56,542 bases of DNA, from assembly GCA_023487205.1 (NCBI GenBank), contig JAMDBT010000007.1, positions 19,263-75,804 of the forward strand, read 5' to 3'. This stretch comes from Thermoplasmatota archaeon (GTDB lineage: Archaea > Thermoplasmatota > Thermoplasmata > Thermoplasmatales > Thermoplasmataceae). A program made the position numbers and the translations under genes. Below are positions 17,832-26,117 of the stretch, in pieces. The notes under the pieces were generated by a model. The model was not told the DNA's origin and made no database searches. It was given only the letters and a program-made list of their open reading frames with translations. Each line of letters starts with the position of its first letter. Within the stretch, counting starts at the first letter, position 1.

Positions 17832-18200
17832 ATGGATAAAAGTAGTTACGTGAAATTCGAGACTCCTGAGTCATTGGAGAAGAGTGCGCTGGATCTGGTT
17901 GAGAATTCCTTTAGAAACGGAAAGATAAAGAAAGGAACCAACGAAGTGATAAAGTCGATAGAGAGGGGAGAGAGCAAACTGGTGGTTATTTCTGAAGATG
18001 TTTCCCCGCCAGAGGTCGTTTATTACCTTCCAACCCTTTGCACAGAGAGGAAGGTACCGTTCGTTTACGTAAAGAAGAAGAACGACCTGGGCGGCAGGGT
18101 AGGAATTTCGTCCGCTGCCTCGATTTCCATTGTCGACTACGGCAAGAATCAGGAACTTTACACCAAGGTCGTAGAGGACTTGAATTCGATTAAGAAGTGA
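17832..18200 (+). CDS. rpl7ae: Ribosomal protein L7Ae
   Basis: 122 residues. L7Ae binds kink-turns in 23S rRNA, in C/D and H/ACA guide RNAs and in RNase P RNA. The diagnostic core is present: [27 protein letters not shown], then [15 protein letters not shown] and [16 protein letters not shown] 17832 is chosen over an in-frame GTG at 17817, because GGGAG lies 6-8 bases before it and most archaeal L7Ae start here. It is the first gene of a five-gene unit; its stop overlaps the rps28e ATG. Confidence 0.95.
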   Translation: MDKSSYVKFETPESLEKSALDLVENSFRNGKIKKGTNEVIKSIERGESKLVVISEDVSPPEVVYYLPTLCTERKVPFVYVKKKNDLGGRVGISSAASISIVDYGKNQELYTKVVEDLNSIKK

Positions 18201-18415
18201 TGAGCTTGGCAGACGATGCTACCCCCGCGGAAGTTCTTGAGTTGATGGGTCGTACCGGCATGGCTGGTGAGGCTACGACTGTCAAGGTCAGAGTTCTCAG
18301 CGGGAGAGATCAGGGCAGAATTATTGCGAGAAACGTGATAGGGCCCGTCAAGATCGGGGATATTGTCATGCTGAGGGAGACTGCCAGGGAAGCAAAGAAA
18401 CTCTCCTTGAGGTGA
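18200..18415 (+). CDS. rps28e: Ribosomal protein S28e
   Basis: 71 residues with the S28e OB-fold core and the family signature near the C-terminus ([24 protein letters not shown]). It sits at the mRNA exit side of the small subunit. The ATG shares bases with the L7Ae stop (TGATG), indicating translational coupling. An in-frame GTG three bases earlier is less likely. Confidence 0.95.
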   Translation: MSLADDATPAEVLELMGRTGMAGEATTVKVRVLSGRDQGRIIARNVIGPVKIGDIVMLRETAREAKKLSLR

Positions 18416-18419
18416 AGCT

Positions 18420-18638
18420 ATGGCAGTTAGAACCTGTAATTTCTGCGGAAAAGATATAGAGCCCGGGAGCGGGACCATTTACGTCAGAAAAGACGGATCG
18501 ATCCTGAGCATGTGCAGCAGGAAGTGCCGGGTCAATTACCTTGTCCTTGGAAGGGTTTCGCGCCGTGTCAGATGGACCGGCGAGTTCTCCAGTATCAAGA
18601 GTTCCAAGGGTTCAAAGAAGAGAAGCCAGAAACATTAG
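18420..18638 (+). CDS. rpl24e: Ribosomal protein L24e
   Basis: 72 residues with the L24e zinc finger: CNFCGKDI (C6, C9) and CSRKC (C32, C36). A basic region RVSRRVRWTGEF and a lysine/serine-rich tail follow. It is a large-subunit protein. The gene begins 4 bases after the S28e stop and ends directly before ndk, in the conserved archaeal order. Confidence 0.95.
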   Translation: MAVRTCNFCGKDIEPGSGTIYVRKDGSILSMCSRKCRVNYLVLGRVSRRVRWTGEFSSIKSSKGSKKRSQKH

Positions 18639-18653
18639 TTGCGGGTGTTCACA

Positions 18654-19097
18654 TTGGAGAAAACCTTAGTATTGATAAAACCGGATGGCGTACAGCGCAG
18701 GATCATCGGCAACATTATTGAAAGGTTCGAGAAGAGAGGACTGTTTGTCCGTGCCATGAAGCTTATGCTCCTTAGTCGCGAGAAAGCGGAAGAGCACTAC
18801 AAGATACACAAGGGAAAGCCGTTCTTTAACGACCTTATAGAATACATTACTTCCGGCCCTATCGTCGCGATCATCCTGGAAGGGAAGGATGTCATATCCG
18901 TTGTCAGGGGAATGTGTGGCACAACTGACGGTGCAAAGGCTGCTCCCGGCACCATAAGGGGAGATTTCTGCACAGGCATTCAGAACAACGTTGTCCACGC
19001 ATCTGATTCACAGGAATCGTATAAACACGAACACAAGATATTTTTCAGCAATGATGAAATACTGGATTACAGATACATAGACGAGGAATTGGTTTGA
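18654..19097 (+). CDS. ndk: Nucleoside diphosphate kinase
   Basis: 147 residues from TTG 18654, giving MEKTLVLIKPDGVQR as in most NDKs. Upstream in-frame GTG 18645 and TTG 18639 would only add 3-5 residues. The phosphorylated histidine is in NVVHASDS, and RGMCGTTDGAKAAPGTIRGDF is the nucleotide-binding stretch. It transfers the gamma phosphate between nucleoside tri- and diphosphates and balances NTP pools. It lies between rpl24e and infB, a common archaeal arrangement. Confidence 0.95.
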   Translation: MEKTLVLIKPDGVQRRIIGNIIERFEKRGLFVRAMKLMLLSREKAEEHYKIHKGKPFFNDLIEYITSGPIVAIILEGKDVISVVRGMCGTTDGAKAAPGTIRGDFCTGIQNNVVHASDSQESYKHEHKIFFSNDEILDYRYIDEELV

Positions 19098-19106
19098 GGG
19101 GTTTCC

Positions 19107-20855
19107 ATGGAAGAGAAAAGGTTGAGACAGCCCATTGTTTGCGTTCTTGGGCATGTCGACCATGGAAAAACAACACTGCTTGACCAGATCAGGGGAACCG
19201 CAGTAGCCAGATCAGAAGCTGGCGGCATTACACAGAGGATTGGAGCCACCGAAATAGACCGTACCCATATTGAAAAGATTGCTAAGGACCTGTTGAAGGG
19301 CGGGAAGATCCGTATCCCGGGACTGCTGTTCATAGACACGCCGGGCCATGTGGCATTTTCAAATATGCGTGCAAGGGGCGGTGCCTTGGCGGACATAGCA
19401 GTTCTGGTTGTTGATATCAATGATGGGTTAATGCCCCAGACCAGGGAATCAATCCACATTCTTAAGAAATTCAAGACTCCATTTGTCGTTGCGGCCAACA
19501 AGATAGACCTTGTGGATCTTTATACAGACTCCAAGAGCAAGACCTTCAAGGGAAGCATTAGCAGGCAACGCCCAGAGTATATTGAGAACCTCGATGCCAA
19601 GGTGTATGATCTTGTGAGCAGCCTGTATTCCCTTGGGTTTTCAGCGGACAGGTATGACAGGGTCTCAGACTTCTCCAGCATTATCGCAATTGTACCTGTT
19701 TCCGCCAAGTCTGGTTTGGGCGTACCGGACCTTCTGATGGTACTTTCGGGACTGGCGCAGAAATACCTTGAAAGGGACATCGGGTTGACAGAGTCGGGAG
19801 GACAGGGCACCGTTATTGAGGTCAAGAAAGAAACCTCAATAGGGACCACCCTCGACACAGTCCTCTTTCAGGGAAAATTGAGCAGGAGCGATAGCATTGC
19901 GGTTAACTCTTCTGATGGGCCGGCAACCACCAGGATCAAGGCAATTTTCGTCAACTCGGGGACCCGTAATGCCAGGCTTGCAGAGAAAGATACAGTTTCT
20001 GCAGCTGCGGGTGTCAGGATCCTAATATCCGACAAGCTTTCCGTGATCCCCGGGACCCCCCTTATAGCAGTGGACGGAAATACCGATGACGCTTATGCAA
20101 CTATTCTGGCAGAGTCAACGCCGAACATTTCCACCGAAATGGACGGGATTACCGTCAAGGCGGACGCCCTGGGATCGCTTGAGGCAATTTGCTACGAACT
20201 GCAGCAGAAATCCATTAGAATCAGGAGTGCCACAATCGGAGATATTTCCAGGAAGGACGTTGTGTCCATATCTACCCTGAACAATCAGATGGATCGTGTT
20301 GTAATCGGGTTCAACGTGCAGATACTTCCGGATGCCAAGGATTTGCCAACGTTTTCTGATATTGGGATCATTTCAGGGAACGTTATCTATTCCATAGTTG
20401 CGGACACCGAGAAATGGTTATCCGACAGGAGGGCTCAGATTGAAGAGTCGCGAAAGGACTCAATGCCGGTTCCGTCGAGGATCTTTCTCATGCCTGAATA
20501 CGTGTTCAGGGCCACGAAACCCGTAATAATTGGAGTCCGCGTTCTGTCGGGACGCGTCAAGGTTGGCGACGATCTCATCAAGAGCGACGGGAGATTCGGC
20601 GGCACCGTCAAGAGCATCCGGGACGGGGACGTGAGCAAGCGTTACAGCGATGCTGGTTCTGAGGTCGCGGTTGCCATAGACGGCATAACGCTGGGAAGGC
20701 AGATTTCTGCTGGCGAAACACTATACACGGACATAACCGAGGAGGTCGTCAGGTCCCTGCGCGCTCACAGCCTCGATGAGGAGACCATGAAGACCATGGA
20801 AGAGATAATTTCGATCAAGCGCAAGCAGAACATGTTCTGGGGAACGAAGGCTTGA
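19107..20855 (+). CDS. infB: Translation initiation factor aIF5B
   Basis: 582 residues, typical of the archaeal IF2/eIF5B family. All GTPase motifs are present: G1 GHVDHGKT (15-22), G2 GGITQRIGA, G3 DTPGH, G4 NKID and G5 SAKSG. Domains II, III and IV follow, ending in a helical tail (IISIKRKQNMFWGTKA). It promotes subunit joining and initiator tRNA placement using GTP. It is the last gene of the rpl7ae operon, 9 bases after ndk. Confidence 0.97.
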   Translation: MEEKRLRQPIVCVLGHVDHGKTTLLDQIRGTAVARSEAGGITQRIGATEIDRTHIEKIAKDLLKGGKIRIPGLLFIDTPGHVAFSNMRARGGALADIAVLVVDINDGLMPQTRESIHILKKFKTPFVVAANKIDLVDLYTDSKSKTFKGSISRQRPEYIENLDAKVYDLVSSLYSLGFSADRYDRVSDFSSIIAIVPVSAKSGLGVPDLLMVLSGLAQKYLERDIGLTESGGQGTVIEVKKETSIGTTLDTVLFQGKLSRSDSIAVNSSDGPATTRIKAIFVNSGTRNARLAEKDTVSAAAGVRILISDKLSVIPGTPLIAVDGNTDDAYATILAESTPNISTEMDGITVKADALGSLEAICYELQQKSIRIRSATIGDISRKDVVSISTLNNQMDRVVIGFNVQILPDAKDLPTFSDIGIISGNVIYSIVADTEKWLSDRRAQIEESRKDSMPVPSRIFLMPEYVFRATKPVIIGVRVLSGRVKVGDDLIKSDGRFGGTVKSIRDGDVSKRYSDAGSEVAVAIDGITLGRQISAGETLYTDITEEVVRSLRAHSLDEETMKTMEEIISIKRKQNMFWGTKA

Positions 20856-20860
20856 TCGCC

Positions 20861-21829
20861 TCAGAGCATTACCACAGTCACTATGGCAAAGGCCAGTATT
20901 GTGAGAAAAGAAAGAATTCTCCTTGGGCCAATCAGCGACGAAATTGACAAAACCACGGCCAGTACCACAAATGAGGTTATTGACCATAATGCATCACTTA
21001 GAATAACGGGCGACACCAGTGCGACTGCTGAAACCAGCAGTGTGGACTTGTACACCGTGCTTCCAGTCACGACGCCTGTTCCCACCTCCGCCCTTCGTCT
21101 CAGCACGGAATAATAGATTAGAAAAAACTCCGGGATTGATCCCGCAATTCCCGTCACCAGGATTCCAGAATACAGAGGACCTATCTTGAAGAAGGATGCC
21201 GTGAAATCGGCCTCATAGACAATGTCTACTGAGGAAAATGCCAGAAAGACTACCGCCATTGCAATTCGAATTATGTTGAACGACCCCTGGGAATCAGAAA
21301 CTTCCTGTTCTTCTTCCCTTGATGCAAACATGTATATTGCGAGAACGGCAAGAAGTATGATTGATAATTCCCAATTTATTGTTCCAAGGAAGACATATGC
21401 AAATAGCAGGATCACCGAAGTTGCCAGAACCATCGCAGAATCGATCTTGAAGTGATCGATCCGGAATCCTGATGCGGAGAACGGAAAAAGTATCAGAAAT
21501 GCAAAGAGAACAGCTATGTTTGATCCCATAAGGGCCCCGAAACTCAGTGCTGTTTTTCCCTGGACAAGCGCCACAGATATAACGGCAATTTCGTCCACGA
21601 TAGCGGCAAGCGAGAGGATTACTGTCCCCGCAAATTTTGGACCTTTTCCGATCCGCGACGCAAGGGAAGTGGCTTCATCGAAAACGTTCTCTCCGCCTTC
21701 TCGGAGGCCAAGAATAGAAATTACAATTCCTGGAAAAACAACGATATAGTAGTAGCCCTGGAGAAAGAAAACTGCGACCAGGGCCAGTATGAGAAAGAAA
21801 GGGTATAACTTTCTTATTGGAGACAGCAC
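20861..21829 (-). CDS. CaCA-family sodium/calcium exchanger-like membrane protein
   Basis: 322 residues with about 10-11 membrane segments. The two alpha repeats of the cation/Ca2+ antiporter superfamily are visible: SLAAIVDEIAVISVALVQGKTALSFGALMGSNIAVL (about 75-110) and TGIAGSIPEFFLIYYSVLRRRAEVGTGVVTGSTVY (about 225-260). Each carries an acidic residue in the first helix. The central loop is short and acidic (SREEEQEVSD). It probably exchanges calcium or another cation against sodium or protons. It starts 4 bases after speD ends, so the two share a transcript. Confidence 0.85.
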   Translation of the reverse strand: MLSPIRKLYPFFLILALVAVFFLQGYYYIVVFPGIVISILGLREGGENVFDEATSLASRIGKGPKFAGTVILSLAAIVDEIAVISVALVQGKTALSFGALMGSNIAVLFAFLILFPFSASGFRIDHFKIDSAMVLATSVILLFAYVFLGTINWELSIILLAVLAIYMFASREEEQEVSDSQGSFNIIRIAMAVVFLAFSSVDIVYEADFTASFFKIGPLYSGILVTGIAGSIPEFFLIYYSVLRRRAEVGTGVVTGSTVYKSTLLVSAVALVSPVILSDALWSITSFVVLAVVLSISSLIGPRRILSFLTILAFAIVTVVML

Positions 21830-21833
21830 ATTT

Positions 21834-22232
21834 TCACTCTATCAGGACGTGCTGCGGCTTTACTACCCTAACCTCCTCTTCGACCTGTTTCCCTCTCGTC
21901 AGCTTCTTGTACTCGATCGAGGTCGGCTCGAATACGCTCACTATGTAATTGAAAGCAGTATCCGCATGCTGGGGTTCGCCACAGGTATAGATATCCAGGG
22001 TTATGAGCCCGTGTTCCGGCCAAGTGTGAAAAGAAAGGTGGGATTCCGCAAGCAGAATAACACCGCTCACACCCCTCGGCTGGAACTGGTAATAATCGGA
22101 TGAAATCTTGGTGAGCTTACCAACTTTGACTGCCTTCTCCATAATTTCGTACACGGTCGTGGACTCTGAGATCAGACTCTCATCCACACCATAGAGATCC
22201 GCTATAATTTGGACCCCCACGGCCATCCTCAT
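21834..22232 (-). CDS. speD: S-adenosylmethionine decarboxylase proenzyme
   Basis: 132 residues, the small archaeal/bacterial form. Self-cleavage at E63-S64 (LAESHLSFHTWPEHG) gives the pyruvoyl cofactor. The proton donor is C84 in YTCG, and the conserved His are present. It makes decarboxylated SAM for spermidine or long polyamines. The second Met (22226) is the likely start, because GGAGG lies 9 bases before it. It is followed directly by the cation exchanger. AT-rich DNA at 22233-22416 holds the promoter (TATTTAAATATTT near 22285). Confidence 0.95.
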   Translation of the reverse strand: MRMAVGVQIIADLYGVDESLISESTTVYEIMEKAVKVGKLTKISSDYYQFQPRGVSGVILLAESHLSFHTWPEHGLITLDIYTCGEPQHADTAFNYIVSVFEPTSIEYKKLTRGKQVEEEVRVVKPQHVLIE

Positions 22233-22416
22233 CGTCCTCCATTGAAGACCCCCAGTGCCATGTTTCCGATTAATAAATATGTTGTATTTAAATATTTTAC
22301 AGCCGAGGTAGCGTTGTATATTATGTCTGTAACTGCATATTACTAGGCTGCCCGAAACTCGGTTATACTTTTTTGTAATTGCATAAAAATATAATTATAT
22401 AATAGGAGTCCATGAA

Positions 22417-23184
22417 TCAAAGATATTGTATTCTGAACCGCACTTCTGGCATTTTTCGTGCAATCTCCTCGATTTTGGATAGTTCAAATCTCATCCTTCC
22501 CTCGGATATGAATATCACGGAAGAAAGACCTCGTGCTGCGGCCTCGAATGCTCCCGCATTTGCCGAGAATTCCAGATCGATGCGGCCAAGTTTCCTTGCA
22601 GTCATGTATCCGTCCTCTCCCACCGACCCAACCAAATCGGGCCTAAGTTCGCCCAGAATCCCTTTTGCTCTTTCGGTTAGGTCGTGAGCCTTCTTACCAG
22701 CATCCGCAGATGGCAATACCAATATTGTCACTTTTCCGAGATCAAAATCTATGAGACCCTGAATGCCTGTGACAGAGCATGGTTCCGATTCAAGAGCGTT
22801 ATTTGAAGCGATACCGGTACAGCCGCTAGCCTGATTCGTTGTTGAGTAAAGATATCCCCTCCTCATTCTCAGGTATACCCTATCTCCTTTGGAGATGGAC
22901 TCCTCCGCGATGGTTTCCCATGGTTGGGAACGGTGCAAAGACGTGGAATAGCTGGAAATCCGGTTGCTGAGGCCTTCCAGCCCTTTTGCCAGGTGGTCAT
23001 AGCCGGATTTGGTTATCCTGTTTTCATCGTCAACGAATCCTCCATTCTTCAGGTCCTTTATGTGGTAAAGAGCACCCTGCCTTGTCATGCCAATTCGTCT
23101 TGAAATCTCGGAAATCCTCGTAACGCCCTCGCTGATGATGGCAAGGACAAGGAGTTGGTTTACGTTAATTTCAGAGCTTTCCAT
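22417..23184 (-). CDS. Winged-helix transcriptional regulator with a conserved C-terminal domain
   Basis: 255 residues from ATG 23184, where AAGGA lies 6-10 bases upstream. Residues 1-70 form a winged helix (LLVLAIISEGVTRISEISRRIGMTRQGALYHIKDL). Residues 85-150 contain PWETIAEESISKGDRVYLRMRRGYLY, an SH3-like segment. The remainder alternates strands and helices with a hydrophobic ILVLPSADA strand. The architecture resembles archaeal MarR/TrmB-like regulators of unknown ligand. An upstream extension of 20 codons is open but lacks support. No operon partner is evident. Confidence 0.75.
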   Translation of the reverse strand: MESSEINVNQLLVLAIISEGVTRISEISRRIGMTRQGALYHIKDLKNGGFVDDENRITKSGYDHLAKGLEGLSNRISSYSTSLHRSQPWETIAEESISKGDRVYLRMRRGYLYSTTNQASGCTGIASNNALESEPCSVTGIQGLIDFDLGKVTILVLPSADAGKKAHDLTERAKGILGELRPDLVGSVGEDGYMTARKLGRIDLEFSANAGAFEAAARGLSSVIFISEGRMRFELSKIEEIARKMPEVRFRIQYL

Positions 23185-23287
23185 ATTGATTCCTTCATAA
23201 AATAACCACAATTTAAGATTTGTGAACGGTAAATCCCACACCATTTATGGGTGGAACGGGAGCGAGCAAGCGGAGCATGTATGAATA

Positions 23288-23704
23288 TTGCATGTATCAT
23301 TGTGCCCAGGGGGTTACGATGCCCCGCAGACATCAGTTCGTTTCGTGAGCTATCATTTTGTCCGGTGTCCCAAGTACAGGAGGGAGGTGATCACCGGGGA
23401 AGTCGAATCCAGGCTCAGAGAGATAATAGGAGACATTGCAGGGGAGAATGGCTGGGAGATCATGGCACTGGAGACCATGCCGTATTATGTCCACATGTTC
23501 ATCAGGACATCTCCCAGGATTGCACCAAATAACATAATTGCCGGGATAAAGGGCAGGACGTCGAGAATTCTCAGGAACGGATTTCCACAACTGAGGAGAA
23601 GGTTGCCAACGCTGTGGACACGGAGCTATTTCTTATCCCCGCACGGTAATGTTACATCAGAAGCAATAAACAGGTATGTGGAGGAACAGAAAGGCGCAAG
23701 ATGA
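23288..23704 (+). pseudogene. tnpA: IS200/IS605 transposase TnpA, HUH motif altered
   Basis: Up to 138 residues. The Y1 transposase core is clear: YHFVRCPKYRREV, then the metal-binding region and SEAINRYVEEQ with the nucleophile Y130. The HUH motif, usually DHVH, reads YYVH (residues 66-69), so the first metal-binding His is replaced by Tyr. CAT to TAT is a single base change. The N-terminus has no good start; an ATG at 23318 (PRRHQFVS) is in another frame and meets a stop, suggesting an early frameshift. The TGA overlaps the tnpB ATG at 23701. The protein is probably inactive. Confidence 0.75.
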
Positions 23705-23819
23705 AGACTTACAGGTTGAGATCGTGAATTTTCTCATGAAAGACTTATATAAGTATCTTAAACCCGTGCGGCATATTTAAGTACGTGACTCCTCATCTCT
23801 TCAGCCGGAGGTGAAGTGC

Positions 23820-23903
23820 TTGGATGAAATAAAGATCAGGAAATTGGAAAAGATTGAGGCAACGATTATAACGGGTTACTTCGGAACTGACTCTCCCAAA
23901 TAA
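23820..23903 (+). CDS. Possible 27-residue small protein within the tnpB remnant
   Basis: A TTG start at 23820 is preceded by a full anti-16S match, GGAGGTGA (23807-23814), with 5-base spacing. The 27 codons are charged (MDEIKIRKLEKIEATI at the start) and end at TAA 23901. A TATA-like CATATTTAA at 23772-23780 lies about 25 bases before the predicted transcript start, and a T-rich run at 23936-23951 could end the transcript. A GTG at 23811 would add three residues but overlaps the SD. I recognise no family. The unit could also be a small RNA with an incidental frame. Confidence 0.4.
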   Translation: MDEIKIRKLEKIEATIITGYFGTDSPK

Positions 23904-23935
23904 GCAATATCTGTTGTTAGGGTAGAGTAGTAATA

Positions 23936-23951
23936 TTTTCTTCTTTTTTTT
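23936..23951 (+). terminator. T-rich terminator
   Basis: TTTTCTTCTTTTTTTT, about 33 bases after the stop of the 27-codon frame, fits the oligo-T terminators of archaea. Confidence 0.5.
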
Positions 23952-24538
23952 CACATCGATTACTTATCCGCAGTCCAATTTTGAGGTTATGGGGAACGGC
24001 CTTCTGGAAATTTCCAAGATCGGTACCGATAGAACGTTCACGGACCACAGGATGAGCTGCACGATCAATACACTAACAGTATCAAAGGGACCTGGTAGGT
24101 GGCTGGTTTGCATCATTCTTGGTTCAGGCACAGGAAGGTGAGGAGGATCTTGCCCACAAACGTTCCAGCGATCTGGCCAGGAACGACAGTATCCTTGCCT
24201 TTGAACGGTTGAATGTGCAGGGGATGGTGAGGAACCGCCATCTCGCAAGGATCATATCGGATGCCTCATGGATCATGCTGGTGCAATGCACCGCCCACAT
24301 GGCTGAAAGGGGATCTGGAACTCTCGGATCGCAACTTTCACTGTGATAGTTGCGGCACGGGGATCGATCGGGACCTGAATGCCGCGATCAACACCTGCAT
24401 ACGCGGCATGACGGGGATGGGCATTCCCGAATTTACGCCTGTGGAGATTGGAACGCTACCCGCAGGGGCAACTCCGGTCGGAGAAGCAGGAAGCCCATGA
24501 CATTAGTCGTGGGAGGATGTCACGTCAAAAGACTTTCC

Positions 24539-25327
24539 TCAGTAGTGCTGCCAGAAGTGATTGAGTGACCCGAACCCTTTTCCGGCAGGGAATGAGTTCT
24601 TTATCGCCCCCTCAATGAATTCCTTGGCATGTTCGATGGAATCGACAAGATTCACACCCTTGGCAAGCCCCGCGGTTATTGCAGCGGATAGTGTGTCTCC
24701 AGTTCCGTGTGTATTATCAGTGATGAATCTAGGACTGGAATATCGCTTCGAAATGTTTCCCATTCTCAGCATGTCAACGCTTTCTTTTCCACGCGAGTGC
24801 CCTCCTTTCAGGAGCACAGCACATCCAAATTCACCGGCGAGTTTCTCAGCAACAGCGTCAATTTCACTTTCTTCCGTTATTCTAATGCCTGACAGTTCTT
24901 CGGCCTCAGGAATATTTGGCGTTATCAGGCAAGCATCTGCAAGCAAGCCGGACTTCATTTCCTCAATTGCTTCAAGAAGCAGTAGACGCTTCCCACTTTT
25001 TGAAATCATCACAGGATCAACCACATACGGGACCGGGAATTCAGTGAACTCTTTGTGGACGGTCCTCACGATTTCTGCGGAGTAAAGCATACCCGTCTTT
25101 GCAGCATCGCATCCGATGTCCTGGAGAACCGCATCCATCTGCAATTTAACAAAATCAGGCGAGACTTCCCAGATACCCCGGACCTCATAACTGTTCTGCG
25201 CAGTTAATGCTGTAATGACACTACTGCCAAACACGGACATGGCTGTGAATGTCTTGAGATCTGCCTGAACGCCCGCTCCACCCCCAGAATCTGATCCGGC
25301 CACGGTCAACGCCCTTGGTATCTTCAT
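24539..25327 (-). CDS. thiD: Hydroxymethylpyrimidine / phosphomethylpyrimidine kinase
   Basis: 262 residues from ATG 25327 (MKIPRALTVAGSDSGGGAGVQADLKTF, the usual ThiD opening). Ribokinase-like fold with DPVMISKSG, TPNIPEAEEL, VLLKGGHS and the catalytic Asp region NTHGTGDTLSAAITAGLA. It phosphorylates HMP and HMP-P for thiamine synthesis. It lacks the C-terminal ThiN-like domain found in some archaeal ThiD. The frame is open 23 codons further upstream without homology. Its 3' end lies next to the right end of the IS605 remnant. No TPP riboswitch motif was seen upstream. Confidence 0.93.
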   Translation of the reverse strand: MKIPRALTVAGSDSGGGAGVQADLKTFTAMSVFGSSVITALTAQNSYEVRGIWEVSPDFVKLQMDAVLQDIGCDAAKTGMLYSAEIVRTVHKEFTEFPVPYVVDPVMISKSGKRLLLLEAIEEMKSGLLADACLITPNIPEAEELSGIRITEESEIDAVAEKLAGEFGCAVLLKGGHSRGKESVDMLRMGNISKRYSSPRFITDNTHGTGDTLSAAITAGLAKGVNLVDSIEHAKEFIEGAIKNSFPAGKGFGSLNHFWQHY

Positions 25328-25434
25328 CTTCCTGAAACTGGATGCACAATAATTGGCTTGCTGTTGCCCGTACGTCCACGAATCAACTATTTGCACAATA
25401 TAACTTCAGACTGAGATTGAGATTCGTGCGAAAT

Positions 25435-25445
25435 ATTAATAAATA
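25435..25445 (+). promoter_or_regulatory. TATA box of the four-helix membrane protein gene
   Basis: ATTAATAAATA is centred about 26 bases before ATG 25466, predicting a leaderless transcript. Confidence 0.65.
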
Positions 25446-25465
25446 GAAACGAAGTAAATGTCCGC

Positions 25466-26047
25466 ATGGACATTGCAAAACAACTTGGTCGTCTATTTGC
25501 CCTTCTGGTGGTCATTTTTTCGCTGATCGGACTTGCGGGTCCCGTTGCGTATTTTACGGTATCGGTAAGCTATAGCGGCTTCAGTAATTCCACTACCGCG
25601 TATGCTGGGTTCCTCGGATTTATAACCAGTACAAGCTATAGTGCATCCACAAATGCAGGCATGGCCCTGATTTACATCTCGCTTGTGACGATGATCATCG
25701 CCCTCCTCGTCGCCCTGGTTTGGCTGGTCTACAGTTTGATAGAACTGCCTTTCCTCGCTCCGATTAAGGAGATCGGACTGCCCCCTATTGTGAAGAAACT
25801 TGTGCCGTGGTCACCGCTCCTTGCTGGCATATTCCTGCTCCTGACCGTAATTCTGTATTATTTGGGAATATCCACCATAATGAACTCTGTTTCGTCTAAG
25901 ATACCAAGCGGTTCTTCGATCACGTTTTCCTGGGGACTGGCTGTCGGTGGATGGATGATCGTTCTCGCGCTTATCCTGTGCTTCGTTAGTGTCGCAATGC
26001 CATCCATATTGAAACCGAAGAAGGCGGCAGAGAAGCCGTCTTCTTAA
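25466..26047 (+). CDS. Membrane protein with four predicted helices, function unknown
   Basis: 193 residues. Membrane segments lie near 8-30, 66-90, 113-138 and 150-175. A polar Ser/Thr/Tyr-rich loop with NST sits outside between helices 1 and 2, and the tail is short and basic (KPKKAAEKPSS). I recognise no family; the layout resembles small four-helix archaeal membrane proteins. It stands alone, with its own TATA box and a T-rich terminator at 26053-26066. Confidence 0.75.
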   Translation: MDIAKQLGRLFALLVVIFSLIGLAGPVAYFTVSVSYSGFSNSTTAYAGFLGFITSTSYSASTNAGMALIYISLVTMIIALLVALVWLVYSLIELPFLAPIKEIGLPPIVKKLVPWSPLLAGIFLLLTVILYYLGISTIMNSVSSKIPSGSSITFSWGLAVGGWMIVLALILCFVSVAMPSILKPKKAAEKPSS

Positions 26048-26052
26048 ACCCA

Positions 26053-26066
26053 TTTTTTTCTTGGTT
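26053..26066 (+). terminator. T-rich terminator after the membrane protein gene
   Basis: ATTTTTTTCTTGGT begins six bases after the stop at 26047 and fits an archaeal oligo-T terminator. Confidence 0.5.
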
Positions 26067-26117
26067 TTCGTATTATTTAGCAGGCAATGAAAAATTTTAA
26101 CTCTTTGCTCAATCTCG

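Larger units (their letters stand above)
23701..24500 (+). pseudogene. tnpB: Decayed TnpB (RNA-guided nuclease ancestor of Cas12) of an IS605-type element
   Basis: Fragments of one TnpB are spread over three frames. MKTYRLRS at 23701 ends in a stop after eight codons. The beta region lies near 23970-24130 (GNGLLEISKIG, then VSKGPGRWLV). A RuvC piece near 24150-24260 has ILAFERLNVQGMVRNRHLA and SDASW. The zinc ribbon and last RuvC motif are at 24320-24500 (FHCDSCGTGIDRDLNAAINT). The first part of the gene is missing, and 23720-23955 is unrelated sequence. TnpB uses an omega RNA from the element's 3' end to cut DNA; this copy cannot make a functional protein. Confidence 0.85.

Noticed and set aside
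22300-22416. Regulatory RNA upstream of speD
   Set aside because: A weak CCGAG/CTCGG pairing exists, but it lies upstream of the likely speD promoter and so would not be in its transcript.
25328-25465. TPP riboswitch upstream of thiD
   Set aside because: Thermoplasmatales are among the few archaea with TPP riboswitches, so I looked, but the conserved core (CUGAGA followed by ACCUGAUC-type segment) is not present on the thiD strand.
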